NCBI GenBank assembly: GCA_023101885.1
Contig: JALPQD010000246.1
Coordinates: forward strand, 2,828,972-2,892,971
Direction: 5' to 3'
DNA from: Typhlomys cinereus
Taxonomy: Eukaryota; Chordata; Mammalia; Rodentia; Platacanthomyidae
Length of the DNA stretch: 64,000 nt
A model generated the notes under the pieces. That model was not told where the DNA came from and did not search any database. It saw only the letters and a program-made list of their open reading frames with translations. The position numbers were made by a program, and so were the translations under genes. Shown here one piece after another: positions 37,202-48,445 of this stretch (the stretch's first letter is position 1; each line of letters begins with the position of its first letter).

Positions 37202-37604
37202 GGTTAATTTCACTTCAGCATATTTTTTTCTACAATTAACTATATGACCTTTGGGTGATTCTTGAACAAATCTCAGGCCCTTGTTCTAGCTTTCTTGTTA
37301 TCATGTTAAGAGACTGTTTAAGTGCATACTGCTCTTAGAATTTTCTCCTACCCCAATCAACCTGCCAATCACTCTCTCCATACCCTGCTGTGATTCTCTA
37401 TGCACAACACTTATTATCTGCTCAGTACTTCTATCCAATTTTTGGCTCAAAACTAAAAAACGATTTGTTGATATTTTGGATTTGGTTAAGTAAGTTCTCT
37501 ACAAACGTTTAAAATATGGATCTAATATCCAGCTCTATGGGCCTATCTTATTGTGGACTCCTCCATGGAAGATCCCAGGATTCCATTCAGATTAGAAATA
37601 AAAC

Positions 37605-37935
37605 ACAGGGGCTGGGGAGTTGGCTTAGTTAGTAAATTACTCAACATGTAAGCAATGAAGACCTGAGTTTGGATCCCTAGCACCCACATGAAAAATTGAG
37701 TGTATAGGTAGGCATCTGTAAGCCTAGTTGTAGGGGAGGGACAGGAGAATATCTGGGATTTGTTGACTAATCTTACCAAATAGATACCTGCACATTCAGT
37801 GAGAAACTCTGTCCTCAAAAAATAAGATGAAGAAGATATTCAGTGTTGAACTTTGTTCTTCACAGCATGTGGGCACATGTGCACATACATGAAAACCTAC
37901 ACATACACATACCACACTTACAAAATAACTCACCT
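37605..37935 (+). mobile_element. B4-like composite SINE
   Basis: A tRNA-like head 'ggggctggggagttggcttag...gacctgagtttggatccctagcacccacatg' is followed by a B1-like part ('gtaggcatctgtaagcctag') and a CA-containing tail. Confidence 0.7.
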
Positions 37936-37939
37936 CTTA

Positions 37940-38159
37940 TCATTAGAGTAAGCAATTTCTTATGTGCAAATGCAGGTTAGTTAAAATATTATGGTGGCCC
38001 ACGGGTCAGTTGATTAATACTTATTTTTGGAGCAGAAGAACAATTCACAAATAAGCATTAGTTAAGAATACCAAGTTCAAGCTATTAGATGTAGGAAACA
38101 TTAGTGTATGTCTTCATAACAAGGTAGTGCACAGCTGCAATAAGTTGTGTTCTGTAAAT
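37940..38159. other. Unique non-coding stretch
   Basis: Nothing nameable. Confidence 0.4.
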
Positions 38160-38600
38160 CCTTGCCCTTGTGGCAGCCGGTGGGTGCCTTGCTTTTCAGT
38201 GATAATCGGCAGTCCCCTGCAGTGTACACACAGCAGCCTACGCCTAATCAGAGGCAATCATAAGTAAGACTATCTGGCTATAATTAGACCAGCTATTTTT
38301 TAGTGATTCATTAGCATGACAAGTTGTGTTGAGAGGCGACATCTATCTGTCCCTCCATAGGTAGGGCAGAAGTTGTGAAGCGAATGAAAGCTATCGGTCA
38401 CAACAATAATGAGAAAAGAAAGAAAAGGGGCATTGTTCAGTTTTCCTGCTTTCCCATTGAAAACTGCACAGCAGGCATAGCCTACAGCAGCCTATTTGCT
38501 GCACAGTTTACTGGTTGCCTTCATCTACTCCTTTCCCCATAATGACAGCTGACTGACAGACCTTTCCCTCATTGATAGACTTTCTAATAGAATTGTTTCT
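38160..38600. promoter_or_regulatory. Enhancer-like unique block (candidate conserved element)
   Basis: Repeat-free sequence of more balanced base composition than its surroundings, dense in words bound by homeodomain and related factors: 'ctaatcag' near 38244, TAATTA at 38281-38286, 'ttagcat' near 38311, a TGACAG pair around a CAGCTG E-box at 38543-38559. It has no open frame of note. The reading as a developmental enhancer is inference from texture alone. Confidence 0.3.
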
Positions 38601-38964
38601 GTGCCTGTTTTCATTTCTAGAAAGGAAATCTCATATTCATGAATCCATGTGGGTAGTCATCCAACTGGCCATTTTCTCCTACTACATTTCATATATGTAA
38701 ATATCTTAGCTCATAATCACGAGAGTAGTGTTTGTACACTTGGTCATTTCTGTGCAAGATAGTAGTTAGAGTGATAAGAAAATAAATATCTATTTCCTGA
38801 AATCAGTATTTCCTCTGTGTTAACTATACTCTCAAGTGGAAGCATTCCATAGGTGCTGAAGAACTGAGTATAGGCAGGAAAGGGATGAGTGTCTGCATTG
38901 ATGTTCTACCAAAGTCAAGAAAGTTATTCTCAAGCTGGCCCCAGAATACAAATTTCTGGGATAT

Positions 38965-39540
38965 TCTATAGACATACAGACTCTGATTCAGCATAAAATC
39001 CTTGTGATGCCAGACATAGAAAAACAAATGCCACATGTTCTCTCTTACATGTGCATGATAGCATCTAACTCTTGCCTGGAGTATTTGGTTTGGAATTCCA
39101 ATGTGATTATGGAATTTTCTGGATATACTCAGTTCATTATAGCTATTTATATCCCTGAGGTTCTTGGGTTAATGGGCAAATTCTGTGGTGTGGGGCTCAA
39201 AGGTAGGGTTGGGCATGTTGGTGTGATCTCAGCAGAGATGACCAAGGATTTGGTGAAGGATGATATTACACAAAGTTAGTTGCTTACTCTGTTTGAAGAT
39301 TTATGTGGCACTGTGGTTCTTGTAGCCAGGGACTATGCATTTGATTGGGTTTTTTAATGATGTGGGATCCCTTTGTATTTCTGTCTTTGTGTGTTATGGA
39401 ATTCTCTGTGATGGTGGATTACTGCTTCTGGTTTAGAAACTTTGTTTCCTATAGAATGTTCTGAAGTCCATTCTTATTTTAAGTTTTTCTTTGAAATAAT
39501 GAAAGTTTTTTAAAAAAAATTAAACATTAAAAACAAAACT
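38965..39540 (+). mobile_element. L1 3' UTR fragment, plus strand
   Basis: 'gattcagcataaaatccttgtgatgccagacatagaaaaacaaatgccacatgttctctc' is the ORF2-end/3' UTR transition of L1. The following 3' UTR ends in an A-rich stretch (39511-39538). It is older than the 33.5 and 51.4 kb copies. Confidence 0.6.
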
Positions 39541-39639
39541 CTTGTGACACAAGACTCAACAATGAGGGTCTAGGTGTATAATGTCTGATGCAATGTTAAT
39601 GGAAGCCATAAATGTCTTTAAAATTTTTAAGTTTATGGA

Positions 39640-40075
39640 GCTGGATAAGTGAAGGGAAATGCTCCTATCAGTTGGATGGGCTGAAGAGAGGCAACCTGTA
39701 TACCACAGAGGCCTGAACCCCCATAGGAGTAGACAGGTGAGAGTCAACCCTGGGATCCATAGAAGCAGACAGGCAGGAAGGTAGGATTGATGGGAATGGG
39801 AGGGAAAAACAATGGAGAGAAGCAGGGATAAGCATTCAATATGCTTGTAAAAGTAGAAAAAAAATTAAAAAAGAGTAGACAGGCCATTGGGAGCCCTGGG
39901 GTTCCATGAAGAAAGACTGTCTGGAGGGTGGGAGGGAGTGAGAAGAATTGAAGAAGAGAGAGAAAGAGAGATGGGTGAGCTGGGGGGGTGCGTGGGAGAG
40001 AGAATGGAGGAAAGACAGGATGAATATTTAATATTCTTGCAAAACTAGAAAAATAAAATTAAAAATTTCAGGTTT
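39640..40075 (+). mobile_element. Two consecutive L1 3' ends with polypurine tracts
   Basis: The first ends 'gcattcaatatgcttgtaaaagtagaaaa...attaaaa' (about 39832-39878). The second ends 'gaatatttaatattcttgcaaaactagaaaaataaaatt' (about 40020-40070). Each is preceded by a G/A-rich tract. The pair looks like a duplication of, or a second insertion into, an L1 3' end. Confidence 0.55.
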
Positions 40076-40429
40076 ATAAACAAAGGGAATTGATTTTAAT
40101 AATTGACTTTAATAATACATTTTATTTAAAACCATCTGCCTAAAATATTGTTTCAGCATGTGAAAGTGTACACAATGTAGTCGTGAAATAGTTGCTGCCT
40201 TTATAGTTATGCATTCAGAATCTTGCAAGTATATCACACTCACAACTTATCTCAGTTAGACTCCCCACTCCCCCACCGCCACCCTGTATCTGAAGAGCTC
40301 ATTAGGTCTCCTAGCCTGGTAGCTATCACATGATTAGCCTATATCTACTGGAAAATTCTTACTTTGAACTTCAAGGGCAGGCATATATACAATGTTATAT
40401 TGATAAAAATGGGTTGCTACTTATCCCAG

Positions 40430-40600
40430 TGAATTTTGTGCCATTAGGCTCAATGAACTGTATTCATAGTTAATTACTCACATTTAATCATTAAAAGCTG
40501 CTTAATGGATGTGGGAGGACCATTAATCATTAGTTGTCTTTGACATGATGACTGGGGAAATTAGAGTTTTAGATAATTAAATTTTTCAAAGTAAAAACAG
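40430..40600. promoter_or_regulatory. TAAT-rich unique block (candidate regulatory element)
   Basis: Several homeodomain-type TAAT words are clustered here: 'ttaattac', 'ttaatcattaaaa', 'cttaatgg', 'cattaatcattag'. The block is repeat-free. AT-richness alone could produce this, so support is weak. Confidence 0.25.
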
Positions 40601-40674
40601 GGAGGAAATTAGATGTGTTTTGATAGGGACCAGTCCAAAGATGGAAGGAGAAATGGTATAAAAATAAACAATAG

Positions 40675-41000
40675 GCTAGGGAGATGGTACAGCAGCTTGC
40701 TTGCTACAAATGCTGATGACTTGCATTCGGTTGCTAGAATCCACAGTCAAAAGCCAGATGTGATAGCTTGATCTACAATCCCAGCCTTCCTATGCAGATA
40801 TGGGAGGTACAGGCAGGAGAACCAACTTTTGTTTACATTGGCATTGTAGCAGCTTCAAAAATAAGACAGCTTTCCTAAAAGCAAAGTGAAGGGAAAGAAC
40901 CAACTCCTGAAAAGTTGCTCTATGACCTCAGTATATGTGCTGTGATGTGCGCATGCACACACACAATCAATAAATAAATACACAAATAAATAAAAATAAT
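40675..41000 (+). mobile_element. B4-like composite SINE
   Basis: Head 'ggctagggagatggtacagcagcttgctt', B1-like centre ('gatctacaatcccagccttcc...gggaggtacaggcaggag'), 3' part 'aaccaactcctgaaaagttgctctatgacctca', and a CA/(AAAT) tail. This is the composite layout of rodent B4-type SINEs. Confidence 0.7.
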
Positions 41001-41394
41001 AATGAAACAGATCTTAAAAATCAGAGAGCATAAAAGAGTGAAGTACAGTTCTAGACAGTGGGATTGTGGGAAAGTACTGGTGATGTTTGCCTGCATGACA
41101 AAAGGAAAACAAGCATCCTGGATGACATTGCACTGAGAATGAACTTAAGCATCTATGATTTAATATGCAATCAATGGAAGTAGAGCTATAGCCTATCATC
41201 TATGCTTAAGTTGAAAGCAATGGATCTGAACTCACCATGACTAATGCCAGAGACCCAGGGAGTGTTTTGTTAAGTTACATGCACAGCAAGAATCTACTCA
41301 CCTAGACTTCCCCAAAGCTATGAGATTACAGGATGTGGTTTGACTCATGCCTTTTTTTTTTTTTTTTGCCTTCAAGAAGCCTTTTTGCAAATAT
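41001..41394. other. Non-coding stretch with poly(T)
   Basis: A run of about 17 T at 41352-41368 may be the tail of a minus-strand insertion whose body I cannot place. Nothing else is recognised. Confidence 0.35.
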
Positions 41395-41580
41395 ACGTTA
41401 GTGATACATAACCATGTTTACAATATAATAATAACAGTAATGGCATTGCATGATATATAATGATCATCATGATATTTCATACATGTACATAATGCATTTT
41501 GGTCATATTCACCCCATTATCCTCTCTTGCCACCCTCCCTTGCTCCCAGACATTCCCCTTTCTCTTTTCACGTTTTCTTT
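41395..41580 (-). mobile_element. L1 3'-end fragment, minus strand
   Basis: 'catgtacataatgcattttggtcatattcaccccattatcctctc' followed by a C/T-rich block is a frequent rodent L1 3' UTR passage in reverse complement. Confidence 0.5.
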
Positions 41581-41584
41581 TGGT

Positions 41585-43320
41585 GGTGGGGGGCTTACTG
41601 TACCTCTAGAAGTGAAACTTATTCTTTCATTAGAACCAAGGTGATGATTTATTTATTATAGCTTAAAGCACTTTAATCTGTAGGCACAAAATAGATACCA
41701 GTACTATAATTGCATTGAGTTATCTGTGTTATTCTCTTGTGCATATATTCATGGCTTCAATATAGAATTAGATTCTTATATAGAGCCAATATGCTAGTTT
41801 ATTCCACTTTGAGAAAATCTTCAAGGTTTTAAATCATTTGAAGATTGCATTATGGTAATCTCCCTTACACTTTCCCACAGGGATTTTTGGGGTATATTTC
41901 ATACTACTAGTAGGACTCCGCTTGTAACATCAGAAGGATTAAATGCTTTTGTTCAATGATCTAGTTAATTCCAGCTTAACAATTTCAGAGTGTACATAAA
42001 CTCAGGGCTTGTTCCAAACTTCCATTTACTCATGATATATAGAGCCCAAACAAACTCAACGTACACATTTAATCACACAAATTTAATCACTTTGAATTAT
42101 ACCAAATCTTATATGGTATACCAATAAATATTAAGTAATATTAGCAATAAGTATCCTCTTCCCTCTTTCAAACTATTTCTCAGCATTTACCAGCCATTCA
42201 TTTTTACATATCTCTGAATGAGAAAAATAAAATATAATGTAAGAACTTCATAAAACTGATATTCAATTCATTTAAACTTGTCTCCAATTATGATACCAGA
42301 GAAATTTAATATCTTCTCTCTTTTTTTTTTTACTCCATATAGCCTGAATTTGAAAAGCCTGTGTTAGGACACATTTTCTAAAATGTGTAGCAATTTCCCT
42401 AATAAAATAAAAATACAAGTAATTTCATACATTAATGATTGAACTGGAGTTGAAGGTCTTGCATCTTTTCATTGGGTTCATTGACTTCTGTATTCTTTCT
42501 GCAAAAGTCTGCGGAAAAATAAGCAAAAACTAAATAAGAAAGTAAATCAATCATATATTGAGAGGCTTACCATCTCTGTTAAGTAATATTCTTTCCTTGA
42601 CTTGAAAGTCCATTCCTTGTAAAGAGTAGACCGCTAAAGTAGACCCTGATTAATAAAATGCCCTGTGCTTTTTCTTTTTATCCATGGGTAGCTAGACGTT
42701 TCTCTTTTGGTTTCTTTTGATGGGTGGAGAAATAGGAGAGTAGACATTTGCATGTTTTGTTGACTGTGACCCCAGCATCTAGGACAGTGGGTGAAGGCCA
42801 TCACTGCTTTTCTTCTCGTGGGTGCAGCTTATGAAGTTCCTAAGAGTCACTTTTCATCCAGGGTCTGCTGCCTAGGTGCACTGCAAGGGCTCCAGGGTTA
42901 TGGAGCATGCGCAGAATGCTGTTGATTCCTGGGTTTCTGCTGTAACTTAATGGGCTGTGCTTTAGAAGTTCATTTGCCTCTCACCTAAAGTATCCACTAC
43001 CGAATGATCTCATCTAATTACCCTGTGGCTGCGTCCATCACTGTGACACTCGTTCTCTTCATGCCCAATTTGTTAGCTGCTTTAATGAAGAAAATTAGCT
43101 TGCCCTGGGTTTTCAGCACAGCTTCCGAGCACCGGGATGGGATGGGTCAAGACAGATCCACGAATGAAGACATGTTGATCACCAGTTGCACGCTGTGCAC
43201 ATGGAAGTCTGCTGAAACGGGTCAGAAAAAAAATCCATAACTGCAAAACTTTAAAGACATAAAATGATGTCATCACAGATCTAGGCAGTTTCAATACAGA
43301 CAGAGATGGAAACAGCAACT
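41585..43320. other. Mostly unique non-coding block
   Basis: No repeat or gene is recognised. 42880-43230 is less AT-rich than its surroundings and could be conserved regulatory DNA. The 78-codon frame at 43004-43240 (+) shows no domain that I know. Confidence 0.4.
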
Positions 43321-43322
43321 CC

Positions 43323-43325
<3 letters not shown>

Positions 43326-43400
<75 letters not shown>
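43326..43400. repeat. Compound (CT)n(CA)n microsatellite
   Basis: About 19 CT units followed directly by about 18 CA units. Confidence 0.95.
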
Positions 43401-43401
<1 letters not shown>

Positions 43402-43659
43402 CACATGAGCATTTTCACGATCTTTCCCATTATTTTAAGCTCTTATATAATCATTTTAACTTTGCCAGATTGTTTTTGATGAATAGACAGAGATACGTTG
43501 CCACTGTTTCAATAGCATCTGCATCACACTCATAAATATTTTCTTTTCTTCACATCTTCTGTCCTTTAGCTTTGTTATATAATATCTTCTTAATACTAAA
43601 TGTTTTTCCTTCTCAATATTGATTTATATTGTTAGCAATTTCGAATTGGACAATGCTAC

Positions 43660-44345
43660 ATTGTAACATCTTCATTCATTCATGAAATACACTTTGATGT
43701 ATCCATCTCCTGGTTGCCCTTTCTTCACCTCCTACATTCTCACACGTTTTTCTTCCATATTCCCATACTTGTTTTTTTTTCCATTCATGTGCTTCCTTCC
43801 TTAAATTTCTTTTGAGAGGAAACATGGTATACATGTGTTTCTGTGTTTGGTTTATTTTACTTAAAATGGTGATCTCTAGTTCCATTAATTTTCCTTTAAA
43901 TAAAGTGATTTCATCCTTCTTAGAATAAAGTTTCATCATGTGTATATACCACATTTTCATTATCTGTTGATGAACATCTAGGCTAATAATTTATCTTGAA
44001 GCTACCTACTGATTTCTCTGTGGCAGAGGTAGTTCATATTCTTACCAGCAGTATGTATATAAAGCTTCTTTTTCCTCTGCATACTGAACAGCTTTCACTT
44101 GTAGTTTTTTTGTTTTCTTTAAGAACTTTACTTGCCTTGGGATCTCAATGTTGTTTTGATTTGTATTTTCCTGGTAGCTAAGGATGTCAAATATTTATTC
44201 ATGTATCTATTCACCATTAGTACACTTTATTTTAAGTATGACCTGCTCCATTCACTAACCCATTTAGTGATTGGATTACGTGAGGCTTTGTATTTAACTT
44301 TTATGTTCTTCTTATATTCTGGATATTCCTTGTGAAATAATTTTC
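43660..44345 (-). mobile_element. Old L1, ORF2 3' part, minus strand
   Basis: 'atggtgatctctagttccattaattttcc', 'tatataccacattttcattatctgttgatgaacatctaggct' and 'ctgatttgtattttcctggtag'-like passages are reverse complements of the ORF2 C-terminal region (the '[10 protein letters not shown]' part and upstream). Frames are lost. Confidence 0.75.
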
Positions 44346-44589
44346 TTCTCCTATGTTGCAGGTGGACTCTTCAATGTGACTTCATTGGCTGGAACAGAAA
44401 AAAAAAAAAACAACAAATAAATCCATACTGAGTAGTCATCTGAGTTTTGGCAAAAGTACCAAAAAATCTCACTGGATAAAAGACATTCACTTCAGCAAAT
44501 GTTGGAACCACTAAACAGTCACATGCAGAAATATGAAACTGGTTTCCTGTGTCCCAAGATATACAAGAGTCAGTTCAACATACATAGAG
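44346..44589. other. Short non-coding stretch with poly(A)
   Basis: A 13-base A run at 44399-44411 interrupts otherwise unnamed sequence. Confidence 0.35.
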
Positions 44590-44985
44590 AATCTTGATGG
44601 AAGAATAACTGCATTTATTATTTTGTTGCTGTGAAAAAAATACTCTGATGTAGGCAACTTAAGGGGGCAAGGGTATCTTATTTGTCCCATGTTTTCAGAG
44701 ATGATAAAGTTTCACAGGGTATGGCAGGTATGACAGACATAGCAGGAAGACTGTTTGTGTCACAGCAGCCATCAGGAGACAGAGAGAGAAAGGAAGGAGG
44801 AGGAGATGGAACATGGCTACCTGACTTCAAAGTCCACCCCGGCAGCATGTTTCCTCCAGCAAAGCTTTGCCTCTTCATAGTCCCATGACTTTTCCAAGCA
44901 TCATCAGCAATGGGAGTCAGATATCCAAACCCATGAGCCTGTGGGGGACATTCCCCATTCGAATCATGACTCTGTCCTCACATGT
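44590..44985 (-). mobile_element. MaLR-type LTR, minus strand
   Basis: 'attttgttgctgtgaaaaaaatactctgatg' opens, and 'ccatgagcctgtgggggacattccccattcgaatcatgac' closes. These are the usual ends of rodent MaLR-like LTRs in reverse complement. A related copy is at 61150-61500. Confidence 0.6.
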
Positions 44986-45148
44986 TGAATCTAGTAGAGG
45001 AAAACATTACAGTAACACAGAGCTTAGGACTTTCTGAATAGGATTCAGATGTTCAGGAAGTGGAAACAAACAATGACAAATAAGAGTGTACGAAATGAAG
45101 GAGCTTCTGCTGAATAAGTATGTCTCTGTGTGCGTGCATGCGTATGTC

Positions 45149-45151
<3 letters not shown>

Positions 45152-45182
<31 letters not shown>
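45152..45182. repeat. (GT)n microsatellite
   Basis: About 15 perfect GT units. His/Thr open frames on the other strand are artefacts. Confidence 0.95.
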
Positions 45183-45185
<3 letters not shown>

Positions 45186-47294
45186 TGTGCACACATTTGT
45201 GAGGATGCACTTATTGTGTTCCACCAACTTATGCACTTAGTGTATTTTCTGACCATCTTCTAATCATCTGCTTTTCCAAGTGGAGATCTGTTTGAATGCA
45301 GCAATTCTAACTAATTTATCCTAATCTGCTCAGCACCTTCTAGATGCCCCAATATTCAGTGGGCACTCAACCAACATAAGCTAAAATGAATGATTATTTG
45401 AGGTTTAATTCCTACCATCTCCCTAGTCAAGTAAGAGTAAACTATTTTCTGATTCTTGTTACATAATTTCCCATGCCCCTATCTTCCTGGGCATTCCCAT
45501 ACCTAAGTTCACTGAAATCATAAGTCACATTATTTCTACATAAAAATAAAATATAGGTTCTTCAATTTAATTGTGAGATGATGTTCTATACCTTTAAACT
45601 GTCCCTATTTAAATGCTCTCTGGAGGCTACATTTGAAGTCATGAAATGAACTTCAGGTATACTTTCAAAAATGAATTTCTAGCTTAATGATCCATTATGA
45701 GGCCTTATTGTTCAACCTGAGAAAGAACCTTCCTTGTTGGGTGACTTGATAAAATCGTATCATTTAATTTGGGCAATGTTATTCCAAATTCACAGGGCCC
45801 TTGAATACTCATCATTCCTCTTACTCACCTGAGTTTAACCCCCTAGCTTATTCCAAACAGCAGGTAATCTGATTTTCCCTGCTCATTTCCATTCACAACT
45901 GCACTAACACTCAGTCCACTTGGACTCCCACTCCAGCAACATGATCAGTGAAAAACAATGGTCTTCTACCATTTGTAAACTTCCTATATGATGAATTATT
46001 TTCTTTTTCTTGGCTCATATCCTACCATTCAAGCTTTCTTCTTTCCTGACCACTCTTCTAAAACATATTCAATCTCTTCACAATATAAAAATAAAAAAAC
46101 CTTCTCCCTCCTCTCATTGGAAAGTACACCAGTGACCACTTTATTGGAATCAATGATAGTCTTTTATTCTTTCATACAGCTTGGCCTTCCCACAGATAAC
46201 TTGGGTACCAAATCTGGTCTGGAGATCTTTAGCTTCTTTTCTCATGGTTTGCACTTAATCATCACCACCAGATCATGTTATGACAAAATTAATGTTGCCC
46301 AAACAGAAGTTACGTTTTTCTAAAATGCAGCTTCACCAGTAACCTGTCTGCAAGCATTCCTTCATGCCCCTAATATTTTTATCACGTGAAAATTCCCTGG
46401 GGTTTAGTGCTGTAGTATTTGATTCCACTAGTTATCTACTTCTTCTTTTCCCATAGCTTCTAAGACAGCTTTTTTTTGTTTTTCTATAGCTCTTCTTGTT
46501 TCTGCCAAATTCCATATTTACGTTCTTTGGAGAGTCAGTACGAGCACAGTGTCATTCTAGAGAAAATTCATTCATTCTTTTGGAGTCAGTAATCACTTTT
46601 CTTCATGCCATCTTGTTTAGAGTGTGGCCTCCTGAAAGCCTAGATGTATAGTCCTCATTTAAAAGGAAAGAAAATTTGAACCTTCCTGGTTCACCATTTC
46701 CATGTAATGACGCCTTGCCACTCTTGCGTGATTTTATAATGATGGATTTTTCTAAACACATGATTAAAATTTTTCAAAGCTTGAAAATATGTCAGAGAAT
46801 AGATTCATTCCTACCACACACATTCCAGCAGCTTGCAGAAAAATAATTTTGCAGCTGCAGATTTCATTTATCTTTCCTTTAAAAATTGCTTGTTAATATT
46901 ATTTATAAAGTATATGAAAATATAGACTTTCAAGACATGATTTTTTACTTATTTATTACTAACAGAGAAGCATTAAAATTTTTTCTGTGTAGAAAAGAAT
47001 GTAAAGTCAACATTGTTTTTATCTTATGAAATACATAATTATTAAATATTTGTGCTCAAACTAACATTGAGAACAATGTATAATAGCTAAAAATGTTGTT
47101 TTAACCCATTAACAACCCAAAAAGTAACAAAATTGAATAGTGTGATTAATAATTTAAAAGAGAAGGTGTCTATAACTGCATACAACCCTGGAGAGAATGG
47201 AGAAAAGAGAGAAGAAGAAGTTACACCAAATTAGCGATGTTTTACTAGTTGTGTGTGGGCTTGGTAGGAGGAAGAAAAATACTTAAGAATTGTC
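45183..47294. other. AT-rich unique non-coding block
   Basis: About 2.1 kb without recognised gene or repeat. The 111-codon frame at 45988-46323 (+) lacks any domain or homologue that I know and is AT-rich, so it is not called. Confidence 0.45.
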
Positions 47295-47620
47295 ATGTCT
47301 GGATGCATGTTCTATTACAATAACAAAATACTGGAGGCTGGATGGTTCATACTGATTGGCATCCTGGAGAGTAGGAGATGAAGAGCATGGCACTGACATC
47401 TGTGTGGTATCTGGCGAGGAGAATTTCATGCCGCTTTCCAGCACAGAGGGTCCCATCCGTTGCCACAGCACAGCGTGTTTCCTAGCACGGATCTGCCTTC
47501 TTCTCATAGAGCCACCAGGCTCAGGAGGGAGAGGGGATACCATGGACCAGCCCCCAAAGTCCTGCCTCCATGAAGACTATGATTTGGTGGATTAAGTTTG
47601 CAGCAGATGAAATCTGAGCA
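47295..47620 (-). mobile_element. MaLR-type LTR, minus strand
   Basis: 'gaggctggatggttcat', then 'gagcatggcactgacatctgtgtggtatctggcgagg', and near the end 'cccaaagtcctgcctccatg...tggtggattaagtttgcag' parallel MST/MLT1-type LTRs in reverse complement. Confidence 0.5.
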
Positions 47621-48104
47621 AGGTATACAAACCACAGTGCATGGCCACAAGGACTTCCACACCTGCCTTGTGCTCTTCTTTGTCCTTTTCCACTGCATCA
47701 AAGTATCAGAAGTCCATGAAGCACCCGCAGAGTGCAACTCAGCACCTTGCCCAAGACTGTGGAGAGTGTGGAGAGGCCTTCCTTCCTCCCTCCGCCCCAA
47801 GTACCACTGTGGTCTTCACTCATCCATGCAGCATCATGGGGTTGCTGGAGGCTGTGATAGAGCAAGGCCATGACCTGCTCTTCCTCTTTATCAGCAACTG
47901 CTGCGGCCTTCTGAAGAATGAGCACCTGTAAAAGAGATGAATCTTGCAAGGCTCAGAACGCTCCGCCTGGCTGGGCAGCAACTCCTGCCTGTCCGGGTTC
48001 TGATTTTCACACTGCTTTGAACCAAATCTATTCATGTGACTTGTTGGACATGCAGAGATTTTGACAGGATGCACATAAAGACATATGAGTTTACTCAGTT
48101 TACA
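47621..48104. other. Unique, relatively GC-rich non-coding block
   Basis: Several overlapping open frames of 80-110 codons on both strands reflect the higher GC content, not a recognisable protein. No repeat is identified. Confidence 0.35.
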
Positions 48105-48445
48105 CATGACTTTAGTTACTGTCATGACTAAATACCACAGGCTGGGTGCCTTCAACGACATACTTAATTTTTCACAGTTCCAAAGGCTTCTAATCCAAGA
48201 TCAGGGTGTTGTCCAGGATGGTGTGCTGGGCGGGATCTAGTTTTGATTGCTCAAGGACCATCTTTCTGAGAATTCCTCCTGTGATCTTTCCTGTGTGTAT
48301 TCCCAGAGAGGGAGAGCACCTTGCTGTCTCTTCTTGAGAGTACACTTGTTTTATGTCTTATGCAATTAGAGTCTCAACTATATAACTCCATTGGGCTTTA
48401 ACTATCAAATTACAGCCCATTTCTCTAACTATAGTGGGATTTGGG
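48105..48445 (-). mobile_element. MLT1-like LTR, minus strand
   Basis: 'gactaaataccacaggctgggtg', 'cacagttccaaaggcttctaatccaagatcaggg', and later 'attagagtctcaactatataactccattgggctttaac' follow the MLT1 order in reverse complement. Confidence 0.55.
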
